Assembly: GCA_016710525.1 (NCBI GenBank)
Contig: JADJVQ010000058.1
Location: 1 to 47,247 of the forward strand
DNA from: Burkholderiaceae bacterium
GTDB lineage: Bacteria; Pseudomonadota; Gammaproteobacteria; Burkholderiales; Burkholderiaceae_E
Length of the DNA: 47,247 nucleotides
Reading direction: 5' to 3'
The notes below the pieces were generated by a model. That model was not told the origin of the DNA. It saw only the letters and a program-made list of their open reading frames with translations, and did no database searches. The position numbers and the translations under genes are program-made. Of this stretch, positions 33,315 to 41,512 are shown in pieces; within the stretch, counting starts at the first letter, position 1, and each line of letters begins with the position of its first letter.

Positions 33315-35030
33315 CTAGGCCGGGGTCTGCGCGCGCCGGAACGCTTCGACGCCGCGCGCCGGCTGCCCATCCGGCAGCCGCACCAGTTCATGAATCGGGT
33401 CGGCATGCAGTGACCAAGGCAGGATCACCGCCGAGTGCCCGCCCTTGCCACCGGCCACCACCACCTCGACATCGTCCGGCGAGCGGGTGACGCGCTGATT
33501 GCCCTGGCCGTCGTCGGAGAACGTCACCCCCACGATGCCGCGCCCACGCAGCCGTGCCAATGGGTTCTTGACCGACTCGTGGATCTCGCGGCGCAGCCTC
33601 GCCTTGTCATAGCCCGCATCGGCCAGCAGGCTGGCGTGGTCGGGCGTCAGCACGAGCACCAGGCAGCCGGGCACATAGGCGTTGTTGCTGCCCAGGGTGG
33701 TGCAGGCATCGAGGATCGTGCCGATCAGGCCGGCGGCATTGTCGCTGGCGAAGTCCATCACCGCATGCGGCGGCTCCGCCTTCAGCGTCATCACGCACGT
33801 GGCGTCGGCGCCGAAGCGCTCCTGGCTCATCGTCGGCCAGGGCGACAGCGTCGGGTCTTCGGCCATGCAATAGCCGGTTTCCGCCGGTGACGACAGGCAG
33901 GCCAGATCGGCCTTGCCCGGCACCGACCGGCACACGTTGATCAGCGCCAGGTTGACCGCGCGGCCGATCGCGGCGTTCGCCCGAAACCCCGGCCCCAGGC
34001 AGCCCTGACCACCGTTCAGCCCCACCTGCTGCGCCATCGGCCCGCTGGCCAGCACGAAGTGCCCGCCGCTGAACGAGGTGGTGATCGCCTGGCGCAGGCC
34101 GTAGGCAGGCCGCGCGATGGCGCGCAAGGCGGTGAGCAGGATCGGCACCATCGCCGGCCGGCAGCCGGCCATCACGGCGGCGATCAGCGCCTCTCGCACC
34201 CGCAGCGGCGTGCCGCTGGGGCCGATGTCGCGCAAGATCACTTCCTGCGGATCGAAGGGGCAATAGGCGCGCATGGCCTCATAACGAGCAGGGGTCGGCG
34301 GCACGAAGGGCAGGCCGTCGCCCAGGTGCAGGCGCTCGAAACGCGCAAGCACGGCGTCGAGATCGAGTTCACCGCTGCCCGACAGGTCCTGAGGATCGCG
34401 GGGCAGCAGACCATCGGCCCGAGCGGGCTGCGCATCGACGTCGTAGTCCACGGTGGCCAGCGCCTGGAGTTCGTCGCCCTGCGCGGTGAGCATCGCCACC
34501 AGCGGCGCCACACTGTCCTGGGCGAGATGCAGAATCGTCTGCGCCGCGGTGCCGGGATGGATGTCGTAGGGCAGCAGGCACAGCTGCCCGGCCCGGTAGT
34601 GCGCATGGGCGCGCGCCAGCCGCGAGCCCGGCCCCGCGGTCAGGCAGACCGTCGGAATGCCGAGGCACTCCATCGCGACCGTCAGCGCGACCATTGCCGG
34701 GCTCACGCCCATGTCGGCCAGCGCGATCACCGCCGCGCTCACGCCCAGCGCATGGAACCTTCGGGCCAGGGCGTCGATGTCCTGTCCGGAGGTGCCGCGA
34801 ATGGTCAGGCGTTCATCGACGAAGCGCGTGATGCCACGCGCCGAGAGACCCGCCTTCAGCGCGGGCAGCAGCCCCCCGAAGTGGCCCACGTCCAGCTTCG
34901 TGTTGTCGTAGAAGAGCACGGTGCCGGCGGCGAGCGCGGCGGCATCGGGGCGGCGGGCCAGCATCGGTCGGGCCAGCGCAAGTTCGCCGCGCGGGTCCAG
35001 CATGCGAACCGATGAGGGGTCTTGGGACAT
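33315..35030 (-). CDS. UGSC-like two-domain protein of unknown function, lacking the CGSC motif
   Basis: A 571-residue soluble protein. The first about 190 residues follow the UGSC (seleno)protein domain: LFYDNTKLDVGHFGGLLPAL, then ALADMGVSPAMVALT and GIPTVCL. The motif normally written [Sec/Cys]-Gly-Ser-Cys reads Met107-Gly-Val-Ser110, so the redox pair is absent. The second domain (GLPFVPPTPARYEAMR, VMAGCRPAMVPILLTALRAI, GQGCLGPGFRANAAIGRAVN) belongs to a widespread uncharacterised family often found beside or fused to UGSC domains, by memory. No signal peptide is present. It is divergent from rtcB. The biochemical role is unknown. Confidence 0.72.
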   Translation of the reverse strand: MSQDPSSVRMLDPRGELALARPMLARRPDAAALAAGTVLFYDNTKLDVGHFGGLLPALKAGLSARGITRFVDERLTIRGTSGQDIDALARRFHALGVSAAVIALADMGVSPAMVALTVAMECLGIPTVCLTAGPGSRLARAHAHYRAGQLCLLPYDIHPGTAAQTILHLAQDSVAPLVAMLTAQGDELQALATVDYDVDAQPARADGLLPRDPQDLSGSGELDLDAVLARFERLHLGDGLPFVPPTPARYEAMRAYCPFDPQEVILRDIGPSGTPLRVREALIAAVMAGCRPAMVPILLTALRAIARPAYGLRQAITTSFSGGHFVLASGPMAQQVGLNGGQGCLGPGFRANAAIGRAVNLALINVCRSVPGKADLACLSSPAETGYCMAEDPTLSPWPTMSQERFGADATCVMTLKAEPPHAVMDFASDNAAGLIGTILDACTTLGSNNAYVPGCLVLVLTPDHASLLADAGYDKARLRREIHESVKNPLARLRGRGIVGVTFSDDGQGNQRVTRSPDDVEVVVAGGKGGHSAVILPWSLHADPIHELVRLPDGQPARGVEAFRRAQTPA

Positions 35031-35157
35031 GGAGCACCGTGAAGAAGGGAAGGGCGCCCGACCGATCGGGCCGACGGACGACGCCGCAGCAGGGGTACGA
35101 TTCGAGCTCGACAGTGTCCTAGCTTATCGCAGCCCTGATCTCGAACCGACCCCTCGC

Positions 35158-36375
35158 ATGACATCCACCTACCTCCAAGAAGACGTACCCGGCGGCGTGC
35201 CGGTCAAGTCGTGGACGCGTGGCGTGCCCGTCGAGGACGAAGCCCGCCGCCAGCTCGCCAACGTCGCCCGGCTGCCGATCGTGTTCAAGCACATCGCCGC
35301 GATGCCCGACGTGCACTGGGGCATCGGCGCCACCGTGGGCACGGTGCTGGCCACCCGGGGCGCGATCATTCCGGCCGCGGTGGGCGTGGACATCGGCTGC
35401 GGCATGATCGCCTGCAAGACCACGCTGATGGCCGAAGACCTGCCCGACAACCTGGGCCCGCTGCGCTCGGCCATCGAACGGGCGGTGCCCCACGGCCGCA
35501 GGCCCGGCGCGCGCGACCCCGGCGCCTGGGATACCGTGCCCGGTTCGGTCGACACCGCGTGGTCGGCGCTCGCCCCTGAATTCACCGCCCTGTGCCGCGA
35601 CTACCCCAGGCTCGAGAAGACCAATCATCGAAATCACCTGGGCACGCTGGGCACCGGCAACCATTTCATCGAGGTGTGCCTGGATGAGGCGGGCAGCGTG
35701 TGGTTCATGCTGCATTCGGGCTCGCGCGGCGTGGGCAACTTCATCGGCACCACCTTCATCGAACTGGCGCGCCAGGAGGCCCTGCGCAACAACGCGCAAT
35801 TGCCCGACCGCGACCTGGCGTATTTCGAGGAAGGCAGCCGGTACTTCGGCGACTACGTGCGCGCGGTGGGCTGGGCGCAGCGCTTTGCCAGCGTCAATCG
35901 AGAAGTGATGATGCGCCGCGTGATCGAGGCGGCCAAAACCGTCATCCGCGTGCGCTTCCAGTCGCATCTCGAGGCGGTCAACTGCCATCACAACTACGTG
36001 CAGCCCGAGCACCACTTCGGGCACGATGTGTTCGTGACCCGCAAGGGTGCAGTCTGCGCGCGCGCCGGGCAGCTGGGCATCATCCCGGGCAGCATGGGCG
36101 CGCGCAGCTTCATCGTGCGCGGCAAGGGCAATCCCGACAGCTTCGAGAGCTGTTCGCACGGCGCGGGCCGCGCGATGAGCCGGGGCGAGGCCAAACGCCG
36201 CTTCACGCTGGCCGATCACCGCGCCGCCACCGAGGGCGTGGAATGCCGCAAGGACAAGGACGTGATCGACGAGACGCCCGCGGCCTACAAGGACATCGAT
36301 GCGGTGATGGCGGCGCAGGCGGATCTGGTCGAGGTGGTGCACACCCTGAAGCAGGTGATCTGCGTGAAAGGATAA
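35158..36375 (+). CDS. rtcB: RtcB-family RNA ligase
   Basis: A 405-residue Mn/GTP-dependent ligase joining RNA 2',3'-cyclic phosphate or 3'-phosphate ends to 5'-OH ends. Key sites are present: GVDIGCGM (Asp78, Cys81), GTGNHF (His169), HSGSRG (His186), SMGARSFIVRGKGN and CSHGAGR with the guanylylated His334. It is slightly short relative to classic RtcB (about 400-480), typical of a second bacterial subgroup. ATG 35158 is chosen as the first family-consistent start; the upstream frame is non-homologous. It is followed 2 bases later by a HAD gene, so co-translation is likely. No rtcA or rtcR is present. Confidence 0.92.
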   Translation: MTSTYLQEDVPGGVPVKSWTRGVPVEDEARRQLANVARLPIVFKHIAAMPDVHWGIGATVGTVLATRGAIIPAAVGVDIGCGMIACKTTLMAEDLPDNLGPLRSAIERAVPHGRRPGARDPGAWDTVPGSVDTAWSALAPEFTALCRDYPRLEKTNHRNHLGTLGTGNHFIEVCLDEAGSVWFMLHSGSRGVGNFIGTTFIELARQEALRNNAQLPDRDLAYFEEGSRYFGDYVRAVGWAQRFASVNREVMMRRVIEAAKTVIRVRFQSHLEAVNCHHNYVQPEHHFGHDVFVTRKGAVCARAGQLGIIPGSMGARSFIVRGKGNPDSFESCSHGAGRAMSRGEAKRRFTLADHRAATEGVECRKDKDVIDETPAAYKDIDAVMAAQADLVEVVHTLKQVICVKG

Positions 36376-36377
36376 GC

Positions 36378-37076
36378 ATGGACATCCAGGCATTGGCCTT
36401 CGACACCGGCGGCACCGTGCTCGACTGGCACGGCGGCCTGATCGAGGCCTTCGAGCGGGTTGGCGCCCGCAACGGCGTGTATCGCGAGTGGCACTCGCTG
36501 GCCAACGACTGGCGCCGGCGCACCATGAAGGGCATCGTCGGCCAGCGCCTGCCCGCGTTCCACATGGACGACGTGCATCGCCGCACGCTGGACGAGACGC
36601 TGGCGCACTTCGGTCTCGGCGGTATCGGCGAAGCCGACCGGCTCGAGCTGTGGCGCACCTGGCACCGGCTGGACGCCTGGCCGGACTTCCCGGGCGCACT
36701 GGCCGCGATCCGCGAGCGCCTGCCGGTGGTGTCGTTCACGATGCTGCCGACCTCGCTGATCGTCGACGTGTCGCGGCGCAACGGCATCGTCTGGGACGCG
36801 GTCATCTCCTGCGAGATGATCGGCGTCTACAAGCCGCACCCCGAGGCATACCAGACGGCCGCCCGCTGGCTGGGCCTCGCGCCCGCACAGATCCTGATGG
36901 TTGCCTGCCACAACTTCGATCTGGACGCGGCGCGCCAGGTGGGTTTCAAAACGGCCTTCGTAAAACGTCCGCACGAGTGGGGCCCGGAGGGCCCGCCGGA
37001 CCCGGTGCCGAATCCGGCATGCGATCTGATCGTCGAGGGCTTCGATGCCTTGCGTGCCCACGTGCTGGCCGGATAA
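36378..37076 (+). CDS. HAD-superfamily haloacid dehalogenase-like hydrolase
   Basis: A 232-residue HAD hydrolase of the (S)-2-haloacid dehalogenase type. Motif I is ALAFDTGGTVLDWHG with nucleophile Asp9, motif II is the Thr/Ser in VVSFTMLPTSL, motif III is Lys in GVYKPHPEAYQ, and motif IV reads MVACHNFDLDAARQVGF. This last variant is typical of the dehalogenase branch rather than phosphatases. AAGGAT lies 7 bases before the ATG, inside the rtcB 3' end. It sits in a plus-strand series rtcB-HAD-DUF35-thiolase with short gaps. The substrate is unknown. Confidence 0.87.
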   Translation: MDIQALAFDTGGTVLDWHGGLIEAFERVGARNGVYREWHSLANDWRRRTMKGIVGQRLPAFHMDDVHRRTLDETLAHFGLGGIGEADRLELWRTWHRLDAWPDFPGALAAIRERLPVVSFTMLPTSLIVDVSRRNGIVWDAVISCEMIGVYKPHPEAYQTAARWLGLAPAQILMVACHNFDLDAARQVGFKTAFVKRPHEWGPEGPPDPVPNPACDLIVEGFDALRAHVLAG

Positions 37077-37109
37077 TCGGCTGCAACCCGAACCCTTGGA
37101 GAAACGACC

Positions 37110-37496
37110 ATGTCCGACGCGGCCACGGCCCCTCAGACCCGCCCCGAGCAGGACTACCTGCAGCACCTGGCGCAGGGGCGCTTCATGATCCAGCGCAGCC
37201 GTTCCAGCGGCGCTTATGTGTTCTACCCGCGCGTGGCCGAGCCGCGCACCGGCGCGACCGACCTGGAGTGGGTGCCCGCCAGCGGCGAGGGCACCGTCTA
37301 CGCCACCACCGTGATGCGCCAGCGCGCGCCCACGCCCAGCTACAACCTGGCGCTGATCGACCTGGCCGAAGGGCCGCGCATGATGAGCCGGGTCGAGAAC
37401 ATCGCGCCGGATGCGGTGCGCATCGGCATGAAGGTGCGCGCGCGGATCAGCCGCGAAGGCGACACCCCGATCGTCGTTTTCGATCCCGCCGAATGA
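37110..37496 (+). CDS. DUF35-type OB-fold protein without zinc-ribbon cysteines
   Basis: A 128-residue acyl-CoA-associated OB-fold protein, usually the non-catalytic partner of a thiolase-like enzyme. The OB part is clear (LEWVPASGEGTVYATTVMRQ, YNLALIDLAEGPRMMSRV, IGMKVRARI). The N-terminal rubredoxin-like zinc ribbon normally carries four Cys. Here it reads QRSRSSGAYVFYPRVAEPRT, and the protein contains no Cys at all, so zinc cannot be bound in the usual way. GGAG lies 9 bases before the ATG. The thiolase-like gene follows after 28 bases, the standard ltp2/DUF35-type pairing. Confidence 0.87.
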   Translation: MSDAATAPQTRPEQDYLQHLAQGRFMIQRSRSSGAYVFYPRVAEPRTGATDLEWVPASGEGTVYATTVMRQRAPTPSYNLALIDLAEGPRMMSRVENIAPDAVRIGMKVRARISREGDTPIVVFDPAE

Positions 37497-37524
37497 ACCT
37501 CGACCGACTTTCTGGAGCATCCCG

Positions 37525-38679
37525 ATGAGTGACGGATTTCCCCGCGGCCAGACCGCGATCGTCGGCGCCGCCACCCACGGCATCGGCGAAGCACCCGGTT
37601 TCGATTCGATCGACCTGGCGGCCCACGCCAGCGTGAAGGCGCTAAAGCAGGCCGGCCTGACGCCGGGCGATGTCGATGCACTGTTCATCGGCCTGCCGCA
37701 GGACTACCTGTCGGGCCTGTCGTTCTCCGAATACCTGGGCATTCAGCCGAAGATCACCGACAACAACCGCACCGGGGGTTCGGCCTTCCTGACCCATGTG
37801 TTCTGGGCCGCCACCGCGCTGGCCACCGGCCAGTGCAACGTGGCGCTGATTGCCTATGGCAGCAACCAGCGCAGCGCCTCGGGCAAGCTGGTCAGCTCGC
37901 TGAAGCTGCCGTTCTTCGAGGGCCTGTACAAGCCGCTGATGCCGGTGGGCGCCTACGCGCTGGCCACCTCGCGACACATGCATCAATACGGCACGACGCG
38001 CGAGCAGCTGGCTGCGGTCGCGGTGTCGGCGCGGCAATGGGCACAACGCAACCCCGAAGCCTTCATGCGCGACGACCTGAGCATCGCCGATGTGCTCAAT
38101 GCCCGCATGGTGGCCGACCCCCTGGGCGTGCGCGACTGCTGCCTGGTCACCGACGGCGCCGCGGCCATCGTGATGACCCGCGCCGACCGCGCGCCAGACC
38201 ACGCGGCAAAGCCCGCCTACGTGCTCGGCGCAGCCGCTGCAACCACCCACATGAACATCAGCGCGATGGCCGACCTGACCGTCACCGCCGCCGCCCAGTC
38301 CGGCCCGCGGGCCTTCGCGCAAGCCGGCTACGCGCCCAAGGACATCGACGTGGTCGAGCTGTACGACGCGTTCACCATCAACACGCTGCTGTTCCTGGAA
38401 GACCTGGGCTTCTGCCCGAAAGGCGAGGGTGGACGCTTCGTCGAAGGCGGGCGCATCGCCCCTGGCGGCGCGCTGCCGGTGAACACCAATGGCGGTGGAT
38501 TGTCGTGCGTGCATCCCGGCATGTACGGGCTGTTCACCGTGGTGGAGGCGGTGGAGCAGTTGCGCGGCACCGCCGGTGACCGTCAGGTGGCGGGCGCGAA
38601 GCTGGCGCTGGCGCACGGCAACGGCGGCGTGCTGTCCAGTCAGGTGACGGCCATTCTGGGGACGCGCGAGACGCTGTAA
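37525..38679 (+). CDS. Thiolase-like protein (SCP-x/lipid-transfer type)
   Basis: A 384-residue thiolase-fold protein. Recognisable parts are the N-terminal domain QTAIVGAATHGIGEAPG, DNNRTGGSAFLTHVFWAATA (about 79-98), DVVELYDAFTINTLLFLEDL, and NTNGGGLSCVHPGMYGLFTV near residue 320. The nucleophilic Cys expected in the GGSAF region is absent, while a C-terminal Cys-Val-His remains. This resembles the non-thiolytic SCP-x/Ltp2 group, of which some members are retro-aldolases when bound to a DUF35 partner. The preceding DUF35 gene supports a hetero-complex. The substrate is not inferable. Confidence 0.85.
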   Translation: MSDGFPRGQTAIVGAATHGIGEAPGFDSIDLAAHASVKALKQAGLTPGDVDALFIGLPQDYLSGLSFSEYLGIQPKITDNNRTGGSAFLTHVFWAATALATGQCNVALIAYGSNQRSASGKLVSSLKLPFFEGLYKPLMPVGAYALATSRHMHQYGTTREQLAAVAVSARQWAQRNPEAFMRDDLSIADVLNARMVADPLGVRDCCLVTDGAAAIVMTRADRAPDHAAKPAYVLGAAAATTHMNISAMADLTVTAAAQSGPRAFAQAGYAPKDIDVVELYDAFTINTLLFLEDLGFCPKGEGGRFVEGGRIAPGGALPVNTNGGGLSCVHPGMYGLFTVVEAVEQLRGTAGDRQVAGAKLALAHGNGGVLSSQVTAILGTRETL

Positions 38680-38684
38680 CCGGT

Positions 38685-38706
38685 CGGACCCGGCATCGCG
38701 GGTCCG
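38685..38706. terminator. Hairpin between convergent thiolase-like and PHP genes
   Basis: CGGACCCG, loop GCATCG, CGGGTCCG gives a perfect 8-bp stem in the 37-base gap between the converging genes. There is no T-run. A bidirectional transcription stop is plausible. Confidence 0.5.
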
Positions 38707-38716
38707 GATCGTCTGC

Positions 38717-39622
38717 TCAGCCCTCGCGCCAGAACGGATTGCTCCAGGCCCGGCGGCCTCGCGCGTCGACCACGGTCAGGCGCATGAAGCCCTGTTTGCC
38801 CAGCTTGTAGGCCGGCAGGCGCGCCTGGGTGAGGCCGTGGCCGATCGCGTGGACTTCGCGTGAGCCCTTGCCCTGCAAGTAAATGCCGGTGGCCGGCGAG
38901 CAATCAACCACCACCTCGTCGCCGTCGAAATGGATGCCGTGCAGCTCGACCCCGGTGGAGCTGTAGTAGTGGCCCGACTTCAGCGCCGCCAGCAGGCTCT
39001 CGGGGCTGCGCTCGGTGGCGCGCACCATCACCCACGCGCCGAACGCGTCGTCGAGCTCGAAGTGGGCGTCGTCGCAGGCCAGGGCATTGAGACGATGGCC
39101 GAGCGCCAGCATCTGGTCGAGCAGCACCGTGCCGTCGCCGCGATCGGTCTTGATGGCCGAGGTGTGGTTGTATACCTCGATGGCATGGGCGGCCTCGATG
39201 CTGCGCGCATCGTCCACGCCCAGCGAGTACCAGGCCGGGTGCACGATGCTCACGAAGGCACCCGCCGCCGCGCAGCGGGCCGCGATCTCGGGCGCGCTCT
39301 CCGCCTCGTGAGGCGGGGCAAAGTCGATCGGCAGCCCGTTGGCGAGCAGGTGCCATTTCTCGCCCAGCGCCGTGGCCGGCACGTGCATCTCGGCCCCCAG
39401 GATGGTGGTGAAGCTGTCGGTGCGGAAGGGCCGGGTGTCGGTCACCGGGAAGTCGTACACCGGCAGGAAGTGGTCCGACAGGCAGAGGAAATCGTAGCCA
39501 CGTTCGCGATAGCGCGAGCACACCTCGTCGGCCGACAGCTGTCCGTCGGACGTGTTGCTGTGGGTGTGCAGGTTGCCTTTGAAAAACCGACCGGGCTGCT
39601 CGAAGGGGTTCGACGACATCAT
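38717..39622 (-). CDS. PHP-domain metallohydrolase
   Basis: A 301-residue PHP (polymerase and histidinol phosphatase) fold, likely a phosphoesterase or related metal-dependent hydrolase. Metal motifs are KGNLHTHSNTSDGQ (His19, His21, Asp26), DFLCLSDHF, ILGAEMHV, VSIVHPAWYSLG and ALACDDAHF. A beta-rich C-terminal region follows (STGVELHGIHFDGDEVVVDC). AGGAG lies just before two adjacent ATGs; 39619 is equally possible. It lies on the same strand as, and just beyond, the solute-binding remnant and the ABC transporter, so it may once have been or still be part of that operon. Confidence 0.83.
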   Translation of the reverse strand: MMSSNPFEQPGRFFKGNLHTHSNTSDGQLSADEVCSRYRERGYDFLCLSDHFLPVYDFPVTDTRPFRTDSFTTILGAEMHVPATALGEKWHLLANGLPIDFAPPHEAESAPEIAARCAAAGAFVSIVHPAWYSLGVDDARSIEAAHAIEVYNHTSAIKTDRGDGTVLLDQMLALGHRLNALACDDAHFELDDAFGAWVMVRATERSPESLLAALKSGHYYSSTGVELHGIHFDGDEVVVDCSPATGIYLQGKGSREVHAIGHGLTQARLPAYKLGKQGFMRLTVVDARGRRAWSNPFWREG

Positions 39623-39665
39623 GCGCTCCTGGAGGAAAAGTTCGGGCCGCGGCCGCAAGAGCGGC

Positions 39666-39806
39666 TCAGGCGCTACGCCAAACCTCGTCGAAACGGATCG
39701 ACCAGATCTGGGGGTGGTAGTTCAGGTTGCGGACATACTTGCGCCGCGCCAGGATCGAATCGCCACCGGCCGGCAGGATGGCGGGAACCTCCCACTAGAG
39801 AATGCC
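39666..39806 (-). pseudogene. 3' remnant of an oligopeptide-type solute-binding protein gene
   Basis: Read on the minus strand, this stretch encodes WEVPAILPAGGDSILARRKY, continuing NLNYHPQIWSIRFDEVW and a TGA. It lines up with the last 45 residues of the intact solute-binding protein at 43382-44941 (EEVPALLPAGRNNLLVKR ... ENHPQHWSIRWDGVWKA). An in-frame TAG at 39795-39797 immediately precedes it, and there is no start codon or upstream homology. It is therefore a truncated paralogue, left between the ABC ATPase stop and the PHP gene. It differs clearly from the intact copy and is not a recent duplicate. Confidence 0.75.
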
Positions 39807-39820
39807 GCATCCCGTGATAT

Positions 39821-41512
39821 TCATTGCGCGCTGTCCTTGACAGGGTTCGTGGCTGGCGCGAGGGCTGGATCCTGCCGGTGGCGGCTGGCCGAGGTGGCCG
39901 CCTCGAGCAGCAGGCGGGTGTAGTCGGAGGCCGGCTGCGAGAAGACATCGGCGGTTCGGCCCTGCTCGTGCACGAGACCGTCGCGCAGCACCAGCACGCG
40001 ATGCGCCATGCGCCACACCACACCGAGGTCATGCGTGATCACGACCAGGGCGAGGGAGCGGCGGGCCTGCACCTGCAGCAACCGGTCGATCACCTGGCCC
40101 TGCACCGTGGCGTCGAGCGCCGAGGTGATTTCATCGCAGACGATCAGCTCGGGCTCGGCGGCGAGCGCCCGGGCAATGGCCACTCGCTGCTGCTGCCCGC
40201 CTGAAAGCTGGCGCGGATAACGCTGCAGGAAGTGTGCCTCGAGCCCGAGCTCGTCGAGCAGCGCGGCCGCCTTGTCCCAGGCCTGTCGGCGGTTCAGGCC
40301 GAAGAAGACCTGCATAGGCCGGGCAATGGCCGTGCCCACGCGCTGGCGCGGGTTCAGCGACGAAAGCGGGTCCTGAAAAACCATCTGAATGCGACGGCGC
40401 TGTTCCCGGCTGCGGGCCGATGCGCCGCCCGGCAGCGCCATGCCCTGGAACCGCATGCGGCCCTCGGTAGGCGAGATCAACCCGGCGAGCGCGCCGCCCA
40501 GCGTGCTCTTGCCCGAGCCCGACTCGCCGATCACACCGAGCACCTCACCGGGCTGCAGGCTCAGGTCCACGGCCTGGAGCGCCGCCGGCGCGCCCGCACG
40601 GCGCCTTCGCCACCAGCCGCCAGAGCGGTAGTGGTGGCCGAGGGCCTGGGCCCCGATCAAGGGCGGCGGCGTGTGTTGCGCCCGGTCGGCCGGCGGCGCG
40701 GCGTCGAGCCGCAACACTGAGCCGACCAGCTCACGGGTGTAGTCGGTGGCAGGTTGTGCGAAGGTGGCTGCAGTGGGCCCCTGCTCGACGCAGGCGCCAT
40801 CCTTCATGACCAGCACCGCATCGCACATCTGCGCCACCACGTTCAGATCATGCGTGACCAGCACCAGTCCCACCCCGAGGCTGCGGCGCAACTCGCCGAT
40901 CAGCCCGAGCACCTGCACTTCGGTGGACTTGTCGAGCGCGGTGGTCGGTTCATCGAGCACCAGCAGGCGCGGCTGGCAGGCCAGCGCGCAGGCGATCACC
41001 ACCCGCTGCCGCTGCCCGCCCGAAAGCTGGTGCGGATAGCGCTCGAAGAGCGCAGCTGGGTCGGGCAGACGGGTCTGTGTCATCAGCTCGAGCGCGCGCC
41101 CGCGCGCCGCGGAAGCGGTCAGGCCTGCGCGGGTGCGCAAAACCTCGACGAGCTGCACGCCGACGGTAAGGTGGTAGGTGAGCGAGGACAGCGGGTTCTG
41201 AGGTACGAAGGCGACGTCGATGCCGCGCAGGCGCGCAAGGCTCGCGGGATCGAGCTCGTCGATTGCCTGTCCTCGGATCAGGATGCGCCCGCCGGTGCGC
41301 TTACCCGCGGCCCGGTAGTGGCCGAGCAGGGCGCGCGCCGCGGTGCTCTTGCCGCTGCCGCTCTCGCCCACGACGCCCAGCGACGCCCCCTCGGCAAGCG
41401 TGAAGCTGAGCTCGCGCACAGCCGGCAACATGGCGCCGAAAGCGTCCCGGTAGCCGATCGACAGTCCCTCCACGCGCAGCAGCGGTGCGATGTCGGCCGG
41501 CCCGTCAGCCAT
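39821..41512 (-). CDS. Fused dual ATP-binding subunit of an oligopeptide-type ABC transporter (DppD-DppF fusion)
   Basis: A 563-residue cytoplasmic ATPase with two complete nucleotide-binding domains. Domain 1 has Walker A GESGSGKST at 49-57, a Q-loop (FVPQNPLSSL), signature HQLSGGQRQR near 160 and LLVLDEPTTALD. Domain 2 has Walker A GESGSGKST near 331, FQDPLSSLNP, RQLSGGQQQR near 435 and LIVCDEITSALD. The fusion resembles the GsiA/YejF type. It overlaps the upstream permease gene by 8 bases. It is the last intact gene of a binding protein-permease-permease-ATPase operon oriented leftward. Confidence 0.92.
   Translation of the reverse strand: MADGPADIAPLLRVEGLSIGYRDAFGAMLPAVRELSFTLAEGASLGVVGESGSGKSTAARALLGHYRAAGKRTGGRILIRGQAIDELDPASLARLRGIDVAFVPQNPLSSLTYHLTVGVQLVEVLRTRAGLTASAARGRALELMTQTRLPDPAALFERYPHQLSGGQRQRVVIACALACQPRLLVLDEPTTALDKSTEVQVLGLIGELRRSLGVGLVLVTHDLNVVAQMCDAVLVMKDGACVEQGPTAATFAQPATDYTRELVGSVLRLDAAPPADRAQHTPPPLIGAQALGHHYRSGGWWRRRRAGAPAALQAVDLSLQPGEVLGVIGESGSGKSTLGGALAGLISPTEGRMRFQGMALPGGASARSREQRRRIQMVFQDPLSSLNPRQRVGTAIARPMQVFFGLNRRQAWDKAAALLDELGLEAHFLQRYPRQLSGGQQQRVAIARALAAEPELIVCDEITSALDATVQGQVIDRLLQVQARRSLALVVITHDLGVVWRMAHRVLVLRDGLVHEQGRTADVFSQPASDYTRLLLEAATSASRHRQDPALAPATNPVKDSAQ

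Noticed and set aside
39673..40032. A 119-codon minus-strand frame over the end of the ABC ATPase gene and the binding-protein stub
   Set aside because: It is in the wrong frame for both. The ATPase and stub frames carry the recognisable motifs.
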